Positions 1 through 8,090 of a stretch of 64,000 bases of DNA are shown one piece after another. The position numbers were made by a program, and so were the translations under genes. Within the stretch, counting starts at the first letter, position 1. Each line of letters opens with the position of its first letter. The notes beneath the pieces were generated by a model, which saw only the letters and a list, made by a program, of their open reading frames with translations, was not told where the DNA came from and made no database searches. This DNA is from Polynucleobacter sp. AP-Titi-500A-B4 (GTDB lineage Bacteria; Pseudomonadota; Gammaproteobacteria; Burkholderiales; Burkholderiaceae): positions 990,861 to 1,054,860 of the forward strand of contig NZ_CP061311.1 in the NCBI RefSeq assembly GCF_018688095.1. Direction: 5' to 3'.

Positions 1-272
1 CTGAAGTAAATGAACGTCATCGCCATCGTTATGAGGTTAATAATATTTATGTGCCGAAACTTGAGCAATCAGGCTTAATTATTTCTGCAAGAACTCCAAA
101 TGAGTCCTTGCCTGAAATGATGGAGCTGCCAGAATCAATGCATCCTTGGTTCTTTGGCGTGCAGTTTCACCCAGAATTTACTTCTACCCCGCGTGATGGC
201 CACCCATTGTTCTCGGCCTTTATCAATGCAGCGCTTGCGCATCAAAATGCTGCATTAAAACAGGTCGCCTAA
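1..272 (+). CDS. pyrG: CTP synthase, C-terminal fragment (partial)
   Basis: This is the last ~90 codons of CTP synthase, which aminates UTP to CTP with glutamine in the cytosol. The frame is open from base 3 to the stop at 270-272. The segment NERHRHRYEVNN followed by GVQFHPEF is the conserved end of the class I glutamine-amidotransferase domain, where the His and Glu of HPE complete the Cys-His-Glu triad. The rest of the gene lies outside the window. It is followed after 9 nt by kdsA, and the pyrG-kdsA-eno-ftsB order is the usual one in Burkholderiales. Confidence 0.95.
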   Translation, partial: EVNERHRHRYEVNNIYVPKLEQSGLIISARTPNESLPEMMELPESMHPWFFGVQFHPEFTSTPRDGHPLFSAFINAALAHQNAALKQVA

Positions 273-281
273 GAGGAAGCT

Positions 282-1145
282 ATGAGCACATTTAAGCTTT
301 GTGGTTTTAATGCTGGTCTAGATCAGCGCTTCTTCTTAATTGCCGGCCCATGCGTTATCGAGTCTGAGCAATCTGCGATTGATATTGCAGGTGAGCTTAA
401 AGAAATTACCTCTGCCTTAAAGATTCCTTTTATTTATAAATCCTCATTTGATAAAGCCAATCGTTCATCTGGAACATCATTCCGCGGCCTTGGTATGGAT
501 AAGGGTCTGGAAATTCTGGCTAAGGTTAAAAAGCAAGTTGGCGTTTCCGTATTGACAGATGTGCATGACATCACTGAGATAGCCGCGGTCGCAAGCGTTG
601 TAGATGTTTTGCAAACACCTGCATTCTTATGCAGACAGACAGACTTTATTCGTGCTTGCGCTCAGAGTGGCAAGCCAGTGAACTTTAAAAAAGGTCAGTT
701 TCTCTCGCCACATGAGATGCTGAATGTGATTGAGAAGGCCAGGGCTGCGGCAGCAGAAAAAAATCTTCCAGATCAATTTATGGTCTGTGAGCGTGGTGCT
801 TCATTTGGATATAACAATCTTGTATCCGATATGCGCAGCCTAGCTATCTTGCGTGAGTCAAATGCACCAGTGGTATTTGATGCAACTCACTCAGTGCAAT
901 TGCCAGGCGGTCAAGGTAGCTCCAGCGGTGGTCAACGAGAGTTTGTGCCCGTTTTGGCTCGTGCTGCAATAGCGGTTGGTATCAGCGGGCTCTTTATGGA
1001 GACGCATCCTGATCCTGCTAATGCCCTATCTGACGGCCCTAATGCGGTGCCACTCAATCGCATGAGTGAGTTATTGGAATCTTTGGTCGCAATCGATACG
1101 GTTGTGAAATCCACAGGCCCTTTTTTAGAAAATAGTTTTCAGTAA
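282..1145 (+). CDS. kdsA: 3-deoxy-8-phosphooctulonate synthase
   Basis: KdsA condenses arabinose-5-phosphate with phosphoenolpyruvate to KDO-8-phosphate, the first committed step of the lipopolysaccharide inner core. At 287 aa it has the normal length. Visible signatures are AGPCVIES (residues 21-28) and KSSFDKANRSS (53-63). The Cys24 in GPC corresponds to the metal-ligand cysteine of the metal-dependent subclass (Aquifex type), whereas the E. coli enzyme carries Asn there, so this copy is probably metal-dependent. A GAGGAAG ribosome site precedes the ATG, and the gene sits in an operon behind pyrG. Confidence 0.96.
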   Translation: MSTFKLCGFNAGLDQRFFLIAGPCVIESEQSAIDIAGELKEITSALKIPFIYKSSFDKANRSSGTSFRGLGMDKGLEILAKVKKQVGVSVLTDVHDITEIAAVASVVDVLQTPAFLCRQTDFIRACAQSGKPVNFKKGQFLSPHEMLNVIEKARAAAAEKNLPDQFMVCERGASFGYNNLVSDMRSLAILRESNAPVVFDATHSVQLPGGQGSSSGGQREFVPVLARAAIAVGISGLFMETHPDPANALSDGPNAVPLNRMSELLESLVAIDTVVKSTGPFLENSFQ

Positions 1146-1204
1146 TTGATTTTTGTTAATTCAATTAATACATCCCATTTCATCTTGTTTTAAGGAGAAG
1201 GTGC

Positions 1205-2491
1205 ATGAGCGCCATTGTTGACATCATCGGTAGAGAAATTCTGGATTCACGCGGCAACCCAACAGTAGAGTGCGATGTTTTACTCGAGTCTGGTGTAATG
1301 GGTCGTGCAGCGGTTCCATCAGGAGCGTCTACAGGTTCGCGTGAAGCGATTGAACTGCGTGACGGAGATAAATCTCGTTACTTGGGTAAAGGCGTACTGA
1401 AAGCGGTTCAAAATATTAATGTTGAGATTGCAGAAACTATTCTAGGTTTAGATGCTAGCGAACAAGCCTTCTTAGATCACACACTCATCGATTTAGATGG
1501 CACACATAACAAAGCGCGCCTTGGTGCAAATGCAACTCTAGCGGTTTCCATGGCGGTAGCAAGAGCGGCTGCTGAAGAAGCTGGCCTGCCTCTCTATCGT
1601 TATTTTGGCGGTTCTGGTGGTATGCAATTACCGGTTCCAATGATGAATATTGTTAATGGCGGTGCACATGCTAACAATAGCCTAGACATCCAAGAATTTA
1701 TGGTGATGCCAGTTGGTGCAGAAAACTTCCGTGATGCCTTACGTTGCGGTGCTGAAATTTTCCATGAGCTCAAAAAGATCATTGGCGCCCAAGGTATGCC
1801 AACCACCGTTGGCGATGAAGGTGGATTTGCACCAAACTTTAAGAGTAACCAAGAGTGCTTGCAAACGATTATGAAGGCCATTGAAGGTGCTGGTTATCAA
1901 GCTGGCGAAGATGTCCTCTTGGCCTTAGATTGTGCAGCTAGCGAGTTCTATAAAGATGGTAAATATCATTTATCAGGAGAGGGTCTTCAATTGAGCTCAA
2001 GCGAGTTCTCTGACTATCTCGGTAACTTGGCTGATCAGTTCCCCATTGTTTCAATTGAAGATGGTATGCACGAAAGTGACTGGGATGGATGGGCTGATAT
2101 CACCAAGAAATTAGGTAAAAAGATTCAGCTAGTGGGTGATGATCTCTTTGTAACCAATACTCGTATCCTTAAGGAAGGTATTGAGAAGGGTATCGCCAAT
2201 TCCATTCTGATCAAGATCAACCAGATTGGTACTTTGACAGAGACGTTTGCTGCGATTGAGATGGCTAAGCGTGCTAACTACACAGCAGTGATTTCTCATC
2301 GCTCTGGCGAAACAGAAGATAGCACTATTGCTGATATTGCCGTTGGCACCAATGCTGGACAAATTAAGACTGGCTCCTTGTCACGTTCTGACCGTATTGC
2401 TAAATACAATCAACTCTTGCGCATTGAAGAAGATTTGGGTGATGTAGCAAGCTATCCAGGCAAGTCTGTTTTCTATAACTTGAAACGTTAA
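1205..2491 (+). CDS. eno: Enolase (phosphopyruvate hydratase)
   Basis: Enolase interconverts 2-phosphoglycerate and phosphoenolpyruvate in glycolysis and is usually also a scaffold of the RNA degradosome. The 428-residue protein starts with the typical IVDIIGREILDSRGNPTVE segment. It keeps the metal-site motif SIEDGMHESDW, the catalytic lysine region LIKINQIGTLTET and the substrate-loop motif ISHRSGETEDS. A strong AAGGAG ribosome site lies just before the ATG. The 59-nt gap after kdsA shows no terminator. ftsB follows after 14 nt, probably co-transcribed. Confidence 0.98.
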   Translation: MSAIVDIIGREILDSRGNPTVECDVLLESGVMGRAAVPSGASTGSREAIELRDGDKSRYLGKGVLKAVQNINVEIAETILGLDASEQAFLDHTLIDLDGTHNKARLGANATLAVSMAVARAAAEEAGLPLYRYFGGSGGMQLPVPMMNIVNGGAHANNSLDIQEFMVMPVGAENFRDALRCGAEIFHELKKIIGAQGMPTTVGDEGGFAPNFKSNQECLQTIMKAIEGAGYQAGEDVLLALDCAASEFYKDGKYHLSGEGLQLSSSEFSDYLGNLADQFPIVSIEDGMHESDWDGWADITKKLGKKIQLVGDDLFVTNTRILKEGIEKGIANSILIKINQIGTLTETFAAIEMAKRANYTAVISHRSGETEDSTIADIAVGTNAGQIKTGSLSRSDRIAKYNQLLRIEEDLGDVASYPGKSVFYNLKR

Positions 2492-2505
2492 GAGCCACGT
2501 CCTCT

Positions 2506-2811
2506 ATGCGGATCGTCATCTACTCTATGCTGGTATTGCTCATCGCAATCCAGTACCCACTTTGGCTGGGGAAGGGTGGATGGCTCAAGGTATATGAAAT
2601 GGAAAAGCAGGTAGAGCTTCAAGAGGCTAAAAATAGCCTCTTGGCTTTACGGAACGCAAAGCTTGCGGGCGATGTTAAAGATTTAAAAGATGGTACACGC
2701 GCGATTGAAGAACGTGCTCGTGTTGAGCATGGCTTAATTAAAGAAGGCGAATTTTTTGTACAAATATTGCCAGCAGATAAAGCACCAGCAGCTCAGGCTA
2801 CTAAGCAATAA
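2506..2811 (+). CDS. ftsB: Cell division protein FtsB (DivIC family)
   Basis: A short bitopic membrane protein (101 aa) of the divisome, expected to form the FtsQ-FtsB-FtsL complex that links early and late septum assembly. Residues 3-20 form one membrane segment, followed by a coiled coil (about 30-62) and the family-typical end GTRAIEERARVEHGLIKEGEFFVQIL. The position directly behind eno is the conserved location of ftsB in proteobacteria. No strong Shine-Dalgarno sequence precedes the ATG, so translation may depend on coupling with eno. Confidence 0.93.
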   Translation: MRIVIYSMLVLLIAIQYPLWLGKGGWLKVYEMEKQVELQEAKNSLLALRNAKLAGDVKDLKDGTRAIEERARVEHGLIKEGEFFVQILPADKAPAAQATKQ

Positions 2812-2814
2812 ATC

Positions 2815-3780
2815 TCAGTGACCCCTAGATGGTGGTCTAGTAGCGTCACTCAATAAATCCGTTTTAAAGACTTGCAGACAATCAACCGCATCAAAGCGGT
2901 ATGGTTTTGCGCAGAAGTCGCAGATGGTTTCTACAGCACCTTGTTCGGCCAGAATACTTTGCACTTCCTCTTCGCCCAACATTCTCAAGACATCAGCAAC
3001 TTTTGTGCGAGAGCATCGGCAAGCAAAGCGAATAGGTCTGGCAGGGAAGCTTCTCACGCCATTCTCGGCTGACTCCTCAAGGAATAAACGTCGCAAGATG
3101 GTGTCTGGAGGTAGGGTTAATAGTTCTTCATCAGTAATGGTTTCGCCTAAGGTTTGAATGCGCGACCAACCTTCAGCTGCTACTTGTGGATCTAGATGGG
3201 CATGACCTCCTGAATTAGGAAGTCGTTGCAATAAAAGGCCGCCGATATGAGTGTCGTTAGAGCTAAGCCATATACGAGTATCTAGTTGCTCAGAATTTTG
3301 CATATACAGAGCAATGGCCTCGGCTGCACTAGACACCGGTTGAATCACATTGCCTCGATGTTCCTGAAGGGCAACAATACCTTGATAAGGTGGTTGACCT
3401 GGCTCCCGATCCGCTGGATCCAGTGTAATGACAAGCCTGCCGGAATTACTGGCATCTAATAGATCGCCTAAAGCGGCATCGGCTGAAATTTCAGATGGGT
3501 CCACCGAGAGCTTTACCGTCGCACGCATTGAGAGATCAGACTTGCATTCAACCACTAGCAGTTGAATAGGGCCCTTACTTTGAGCCTGGATGATCAGAGT
3601 GCCATCAAACTTTAGGCTTGCGCTGAGTAGGGTTGCGGCACCCACAAAATCACCCAAGATGCGACGTACCGCCGGAGGGTCATTTCGACGCTCTAAAACG
3701 GCCCGCCAGGCTGTTCCAATCGAGACTATTTCCCCGCGGACCGGGGCGCCATCACACATAAATACAAGCAATTCATTCAT
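2815..3780 (-). CDS. hslO: Hsp33 redox-regulated chaperone
   Basis: Hsp33 is a cytosolic holdase activated by oxidation and unfolding. The 321-aa protein carries the C-terminal zinc-binding redox switch: CRC near residue 255 and CDFC near residue 288, that is CxC followed by CxxC, the four cysteines that release zinc on oxidation. It runs convergent with ftsB, with only 3 nt between the stop codons, and divergent from gltX. Its ATG has no Shine-Dalgarno sequence but a GATACT hexamer 7 nt upstream, suggesting a leaderless transcript. Confidence 0.95.
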   Translation of the reverse strand: MNELLVFMCDGAPVRGEIVSIGTAWRAVLERRNDPPAVRRILGDFVGAATLLSASLKFDGTLIIQAQSKGPIQLLVVECKSDLSMRATVKLSVDPSEISADAALGDLLDASNSGRLVITLDPADREPGQPPYQGIVALQEHRGNVIQPVSSAAEAIALYMQNSEQLDTRIWLSSNDTHIGGLLLQRLPNSGGHAHLDPQVAAEGWSRIQTLGETITDEELLTLPPDTILRRLFLEESAENGVRSFPARPIRFACRCSRTKVADVLRMLGEEEVQSILAEQGAVETICDFCAKPYRFDAVDCLQVFKTDLLSDATRPPSRGH

Positions 3781-3787
3781 AAATGAA

Positions 3788-3793
3788 AGTATC
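3788..3793 (-). promoter_or_regulatory. Candidate -10 of a leaderless hslO promoter
   Basis: On the minus strand the hexamer is GATACT, followed by exactly 7 nt and the hslO ATG. No Shine-Dalgarno sequence lies between. Inferred by pattern only. Confidence 0.45.
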
Positions 3794-3831
3794 CACGTTT
3801 TTTGAATTTGGTGTCATTTTGGCTGACCTGA

Positions 3832-3837
3832 GATAAT
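3832..3837 (+). promoter_or_regulatory. Candidate -10 of a leaderless gltX promoter
   Basis: GATAAT (5 of 6 to consensus) lies 7 nt before the gltX ATG, with a possible -35 TTGGTG 18 nt upstream at 3808-3813. No Shine-Dalgarno sequence is present, so transcription would start at or next to the A of the ATG. Confidence 0.55.
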
Positions 3838-3844
3838 ACGGTTT

Positions 3845-5242
3845 ATGCATATTCGTACACGTTTCGCCCCTAGTCCCACGGGCTTTATTCATCTGGGAAA
3901 CCTTCGCAGCGCTCTCTACCCATGGGCCTTTGCACGCCACAATAAAGGCGATTTCATACTTCGCATAGAAGACACTGATTTAGAACGCTCTACACAAGAG
4001 GCTGTGGATGTCATCATTGAGGGTATGGCGTGGTTGGGTATGGATATTGATGAGGGACCCATCTACCAAATGCAGCGCATTGATCGCTATCGTGAGGTGA
4101 TCAAACAAATGCTGGAGTCTGGAATAGCCTACCCCTGTTATATGAGCGAAGAGGAACTTAATAAACTTCGTGATCAGCAGATGGCCAATAAAGAAAAGCC
4201 TCGTTATAACGGTATGTGGAGACCAGAACAAGGCAAAACCTTACCAGCTGTTCCTGAAGGAGTATTACCAGTTATTCGGTTTAAGAATCCAATTGGTGGT
4301 TCAGTTATTTGGGAAGATGCCGTAAAAGGGCAAATTGAAATTTCTAATGACGAGTTGGATGACTTAGTCATTGCAAGACCAGATGGCACGCCGACCTATA
4401 ACTTTTGTGTAGTTGTGGATGATTTGGACATGAAGATTACCCACGTCATTCGTGGCGATGATCATGTCAACAATACTCCACGCCAAATTAACATTATGAA
4501 AGCCCTGGGCGGCACACCCCCGGTCTATGCCCATCTACCAACAGTCTTAAATGACTCTGGTGAGAAGATGAGTAAACGCAATGGCGCCATGAGTGTGCGC
4601 GATTATCAAAAAGCAGGTTACCTACCTGAAGCCATCTTGAATTACTTGGCCCGTTTGGGTTGGTCACATGGTGATGCAGAGGTATTTACCAAAGAACAAT
4701 TTGTGAATTGGTTTGACTTAGATAGCTTAGGCCGTTCACCAGCTCAACATAATCCAGAAAAATTACTTTGGCTTAACCATCAATACATTCAAAATGCAGA
4801 CCCGGCCAAGTTGGCGCAAGCAACAAAACCATTTGCACACGAATTGGGTATTGACACAGAAAGTGGTCCAGACTTTACACAAGTCGTTGCATTATTAAAA
4901 GATCGTGCCAACACCTTAATTGAAATTGCTGAAGGCTCTAAATTATTCTATTTGCCAGCACCACAATTAAGTGCGCAACAAATCTCTGAAAATATTCCTG
5001 CGACTGTTGTTCCTGCGTTAAAAGATTTGATTGCAGCCATCGAAAATGCTCAGCCTAGTAAGGAAGGGTATAGCGCTGCATTTAAGCAAGTTCTGGCTAA
5101 TCATCAACTCAAAATGCCTGCCTTAGCAATGCCGGTTCGTTACGCACTATTTGCGACAACTCAGACTCCCGCTATCGATTCTGTACTAGTGGTTTTGGGT
5201 AAAGAAGAGGCTGTAAACAGGCTCTCCAAGGTGGTCCAATAG
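3845..5242 (+). CDS. gltX: Glutamate-tRNA ligase
   Basis: Class I aminoacyl-tRNA synthetase that charges tRNA-Glu. The 465-residue length is normal. The HIGH-type motif reads PSPTGFIHLGNLRSALY (residues 9-25) and the KMSKS-type loop reads EKMSKRNG (around 240). The C-terminal anticodon-binding region is complete. A tRNA cluster that includes tRNA-Glu begins 78 nt downstream, so enzyme and substrate genes are neighbours. The start is the first Met before the catalytic fold. It lacks a Shine-Dalgarno sequence and follows a GATAAT box by 7 nt. Confidence 0.96.
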   Translation: MHIRTRFAPSPTGFIHLGNLRSALYPWAFARHNKGDFILRIEDTDLERSTQEAVDVIIEGMAWLGMDIDEGPIYQMQRIDRYREVIKQMLESGIAYPCYMSEEELNKLRDQQMANKEKPRYNGMWRPEQGKTLPAVPEGVLPVIRFKNPIGGSVIWEDAVKGQIEISNDELDDLVIARPDGTPTYNFCVVVDDLDMKITHVIRGDDHVNNTPRQINIMKALGGTPPVYAHLPTVLNDSGEKMSKRNGAMSVRDYQKAGYLPEAILNYLARLGWSHGDAEVFTKEQFVNWFDLDSLGRSPAQHNPEKLLWLNHQYIQNADPAKLAQATKPFAHELGIDTESGPDFTQVVALLKDRANTLIEIAEGSKLFYLPAPQLSAQQISENIPATVVPALKDLIAAIENAQPSKEGYSAAFKQVLANHQLKMPALAMPVRYALFATTQTPAIDSVLVVLGKEEAVNRLSKVVQ

Positions 5243-5247
5243 CCAAT

Positions 5248-5277
5248 TTGCGCAGATGCACAAAAATAGGCTAAAAT
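5248..5277 (+). promoter_or_regulatory. Promoter of the tRNA-Ala/Glu/Asp cluster
   Basis: TTGCGC at 5248-5253 and TAAAAT at 5272-5277 are separated by 18 nt and lie 43 nt before tRNA-Ala. The arrangement fits a sigma-70 promoter for the three tRNAs. Confidence 0.5.
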
Positions 5278-5320
5278 CTTGGATTGTTTTGAGTGTCTTG
5301 TGGTTTTATTGCGAGATTTC

Positions 5321-5396
<76 letters not shown>

Positions 5397-5430
5397 AGTA
5401 TTCATGACAAAGTAGTTTGTAGTAGTCCAG

Positions 5431-5506
5431 GTCCCCATCGTCTAGAGGCCTAGGACATCACCCTTTCACGGTGAGTACGGGGGTTCGAATCCCCCTGGGG
5501 ACGCCA
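5431..5506 (+). tRNA. tRNA-Glu (anticodon TTC)
   Basis: A 76-nt cloverleaf with encoded CCA: acceptor GTCCCCA with TGGGGAC, anticodon stem TCACC with GGTGA, loop CTTTCAC giving anticodon TTC. It is the middle member of the three-tRNA cluster behind gltX. Confidence 0.96.
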
Positions 5507-5548
5507 AATTTTTTTTGGTAGTTGTAGTCGTTTTATTGGTTGTAATTT

Positions 5549-5625
5549 GGAGCGGTAGTTCAGTTGGTTAGAATATCTGCCTGTCACGCAGAGGGTCGCG
5601 GGTTCGAGTCCCGTCCGTTCCGCCA
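5549..5625 (+). tRNA. tRNA-Asp (anticodon GTC)
   Basis: A 77-nt cloverleaf with encoded CCA: acceptor GGAGCGG with CCGTTCC, anticodon stem TCTGC with GCAGA, loop CTGTCAC giving anticodon GTC. It is the last tRNA of the cluster and is followed by a clear terminator. Confidence 0.96.
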
Positions 5626-5634
5626 AATTCCATT

Positions 5635-5664
5635 AAAAATGCCTCCTTAATCGGAGGCATTTTT
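5635..5664. terminator. Bidirectional rho-independent terminator
   Basis: A perfect 12-bp inverted repeat (arms 5635-5646 and 5653-5664, core GCCTCC/GGAGGC, loop TTAATC) with a T-run on both strands. It ends the tRNA operon on the plus strand and the M48 protease transcript on the minus strand. Confidence 0.9.
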
Positions 5665-5685
5665 ATTTTCAGAAAATGATGTAAC

Positions 5686-6519
5686 TTACTTGCTAGCTTT
5701 TGGTTTGGGTGCGGCCATATATAAAGGCTGAACCGCTGGCATCAGCTCTGAAAGCTGTTCAATTCTGGTATCTCCAGATGGATGGGTCGATAGAAACTCA
5801 AACGTACCTTTTCCTTGTGTCGCCTTATTCATTTTCTGCCAAACAGTGATCGCAGCCTGAGGGTTATATCCAGCTCTAGCTGCTAGCTCAACGCCAATAG
5901 CGTCAGCTTCTGATTCGTTTTGTCTGGAGTTAGGAAGCACTAAGACATATTGTGCTGCTTGATTGGCCGCGCTGATAGCTGATCCATAGCCGCCTGCTGC
6001 TGCTAAAGCAATATTTGTGACTGCACTTTGCGCCATAGCTTGTGAAAGTCGCTCCCGACCATGCTCACGTAATGCATGTGCAATTTCATGCCCCATGATG
6101 GCTGCAATTTCATCATCAGTAAGATTGAGTTGTTCAATTAATCCTGTATAAAAAGTGATCTTTCCGCCTGGTGCACAAGTGGCATTTAAGATTGGTGCGT
6201 TAATTAATACTAGTTGCCAGTTCCACTGACGAGCGTCATCACGAAAGACTCCCGTCTGAGAAATGAGACGATTAGAGATTGCCTTGAGACGATCGTACTC
6301 AGGCCCTGAAGTAATGAGGATATTTTTTTCTTTGGCTTTTTGATTCTGCTCGTTGTAGCTAATCGCAGACAAGCGATCGACTTCAGATGCTGAAACTACC
6401 AGGAACTGTGATCGATTGACACCTACCGCCCCTGACCTGGTGGTATTAGCGCAGGCCAAGAGGAGGGTCGTAAGCGTGAGGGTAGTAACTACCTTAAAAC
6501 ATACTGCCAGTAACTGCAT
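5686..6519 (-). CDS. M48 family zinc metalloprotease, lipoprotein
   Basis: A periplasmic peptidase of 277 aa. The N-terminus is a lipoprotein signal with lipobox LLLAC (Cys23), predicting anchoring to a membrane. The zinc site is HEIAH (His144, Glu145, His148), with the third ligand in NESEAD (residues 201-206). The domain resembles the LoiP/BepA-type proteases that act in outer-membrane quality control; the exact member cannot be told. It lies 9 nt downstream of an exported repeat protein (6529-7134), so the two form a likely operon and may work together, which is inference. Confidence 0.88.
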   Translation of the reverse strand: MQLLAVCFKVVTTLTLTTLLLACANTTRSGAVGVNRSQFLVVSASEVDRLSAISYNEQNQKAKEKNILITSGPEYDRLKAISNRLISQTGVFRDDARQWNWQLVLINAPILNATCAPGGKITFYTGLIEQLNLTDDEIAAIMGHEIAHALREHGRERLSQAMAQSAVTNIALAAAGGYGSAISAANQAAQYVLVLPNSRQNESEADAIGVELAARAGYNPQAAITVWQKMNKATQGKGTFEFLSTHPSGDTRIEQLSELMPAVQPLYMAAPKPKASK

Positions 6520-6528
6520 TAACTACTC

Positions 6529-7134
6529 TTATTTTTTTGGAGATGTAATAGAAGCAGCCATTGCATCGTAATAAATCACTTTGACTTGTTCCCCAACATT
6601 GACATCAGCAAGCAGGGCAGGGTTCTTGACGGTCACGGTAGTAATCTTGCCACTTGGACCCTTGACAGAGACCAGCTTCTTCTCACGATTTACTTCCACG
6701 ATATCCGCAATAATGGTTGTTTTGTTTGAAATAGTTTCAGCAGGCTTTTCATTGGCCTTAGAAGTAGTCACTGTGTTGGTTTCTACTTTGCTACGAACAC
6801 CATCGCTCTTCGTTTTAATTAGCTCAATTGCTACAGCCAATTGGTAGGTAACGCTCAGACGATCACCTTTTTTAATTTGATCGAAATTTTTAATCTCTGG
6901 TCCGGCAACAAACTTTGACTCACCTTCATTATTTTTGAATGTAATGGTGCGAGTTTTTTTATCGGTCTTTAAAACGTTGCCTTCGTAAAGAAGGTAGCTG
7001 TTATCCACTACAGCAGCATCAATCACCATTGGCTTGCTTCCTGCAGAGTTGGCGCTAGATTGAGCAAAAATAGTGCTTGAGAACGCTACGCTGGTTGCAA
7101 GGGCCAGGGAGATCTTGAGAATGTTGGTATTCAT
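6529..7134 (-). CDS. Exported protein with two related beta-type modules, unknown function
   Basis: A 201-aa protein with a Sec signal peptide ending near AQS (residues 24-26). The mature part contains two similar stretches, about 42-110 and 140-198. In each, a strand of the type V-L-K-x-D-x-K-x-R-T is followed by a short K/G-rich turn, a K-G-D-R-L or V-G-E-Q-V motif, and a Y-x-x-A-x-A-I segment, suggesting an internal duplication of a small beta fold. AAGGAAAAC precedes the ATG as ribosome site. The M48 protease follows after 9 nt. I recognise no named family. Confidence 0.75.
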   Translation of the reverse strand: MNTNILKISLALATSVAFSSTIFAQSSANSAGSKPMVIDAAVVDNSYLLYEGNVLKTDKKTRTITFKNNEGESKFVAGPEIKNFDQIKKGDRLSVTYQLAVAIELIKTKSDGVRSKVETNTVTTSKANEKPAETISNKTTIIADIVEVNREKKLVSVKGPSGKITTVTVKNPALLADVNVGEQVKVIYYDAMAASITSPKK

Positions 7135-7286
7135 TGTTTTCCTTATTGGATAAATGTATCTAAATTCAATATTAGCCTACTTTTATCGATATTTAGCCTC
7201 TAAATGAGCCTCTAAGTCATTCAAGAAGAAAACTCGCTTCTTTGTTAAGATTATTCCTTCATTCTTATTCCTTTCAAAGGTTTGCG

Positions 7287-8066
7287 ATGCCACAATTTGC
7301 TGCTAACTTAACCATGCTATTTACTGAGGCTCCATTTTTAGAGCGCTTTGAAAGGGCAAGCAAGGCAGGTTTTAAGGCTGTTGAGTTCCTTTTTCCTTAC
7401 GCATTTTCTGCAACAGAGATTAAAGAGTTATTAGAACGGAACCAGCTCAAACTGGTTTTACATAACTTGCCAGCGGGTGACTGGGATGCTGGAGAGCGTG
7501 GTATTGCTTGTCATCCTGATCGCGTAGATGAATTTCGTAACGGAGTTACAAAAGCAATTGAGTACGCCAAAGTTCTGGGCGTTCAACAACTCAATTGTTT
7601 GGCTGGCAAAACTCCTGAAGGGGTTGATCAGAAAGTACTTCATGCAACCTTTGTAGAAAACCTTCGTTTTGCCGCTGCTGAGCTTAAAAAAGCAAATCTC
7701 AATCTATTGATTGAGCCTATCAATACTTTCGATATTCCAGGATTCTTTCTTAGTACAACGAAACAAGCCGGCGAAGTCTTGGCAGAGGTGGGTGCTAGCA
7801 ATCTATTGATTCAATATGACATCTACCATGCCCAACGCATGGAAGGGGAGCTGGCAAATACCATTGAAAAGAATTTATCCAAAATCGGACATATTCAGCT
7901 CGCTGACAATCCAGGACGTAATGAGCCTGGTACTGGTGAAATCAATTACGCTTACTTATTCAACTTTCTTGATCGCATTGGCTATCAAGGCTGGATCGGC
8001 TGCGAATACAAGCCTGCTAGTAGCACTGAGGCAGGTCTTGGTTGGATCAAACAGCTTAATTCATAA
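7287..8066 (+). CDS. hyi: Hydroxypyruvate isomerase
   Basis: A TIM-barrel (xylose-isomerase-like) sugar-acid isomerase interconverting hydroxypyruvate and tartronate semialdehyde. I chose the ATG at 7287 (MPQFAANLTMLFTE, 259 aa), which matches the family start and is preceded by AAAGG. An upstream TTG would only add an unrelated 15-residue leader. Family features are VEFLFPY near the start, the metal-binding region LLIEPINTFDIPGFFL, IQYDIYHAQRMEG and GCEYKPAS. It is paired with garR 24 nt downstream, so the two convert hydroxypyruvate or tartronate semialdehyde towards glycerate. No glyoxylate carboligase gene is adjacent. Confidence 0.88.
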   Translation: MPQFAANLTMLFTEAPFLERFERASKAGFKAVEFLFPYAFSATEIKELLERNQLKLVLHNLPAGDWDAGERGIACHPDRVDEFRNGVTKAIEYAKVLGVQQLNCLAGKTPEGVDQKVLHATFVENLRFAAAELKKANLNLLIEPINTFDIPGFFLSTTKQAGEVLAEVGASNLLIQYDIYHAQRMEGELANTIEKNLSKIGHIQLADNPGRNEPGTGEINYAYLFNFLDRIGYQGWIGCEYKPASSTEAGLGWIKQLNS

Positions 8067-8090
8067 AACACAATTTATATCGGAGACATT

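Noticed and set aside
2817..2850. Nested inverted repeat at the hslO/ftsB convergence
   Set aside because: It has stems GTGAC/GTCAC and CTAGA/TCTAG but no T-run and lies in the hslO coding end. Evidence for a terminator is too weak.
7242..7286. TTG start giving a 15-residue longer Hyi
   Set aside because: The extra residues do not match the family, and the ATG at 7287 has AAAGG upstream.
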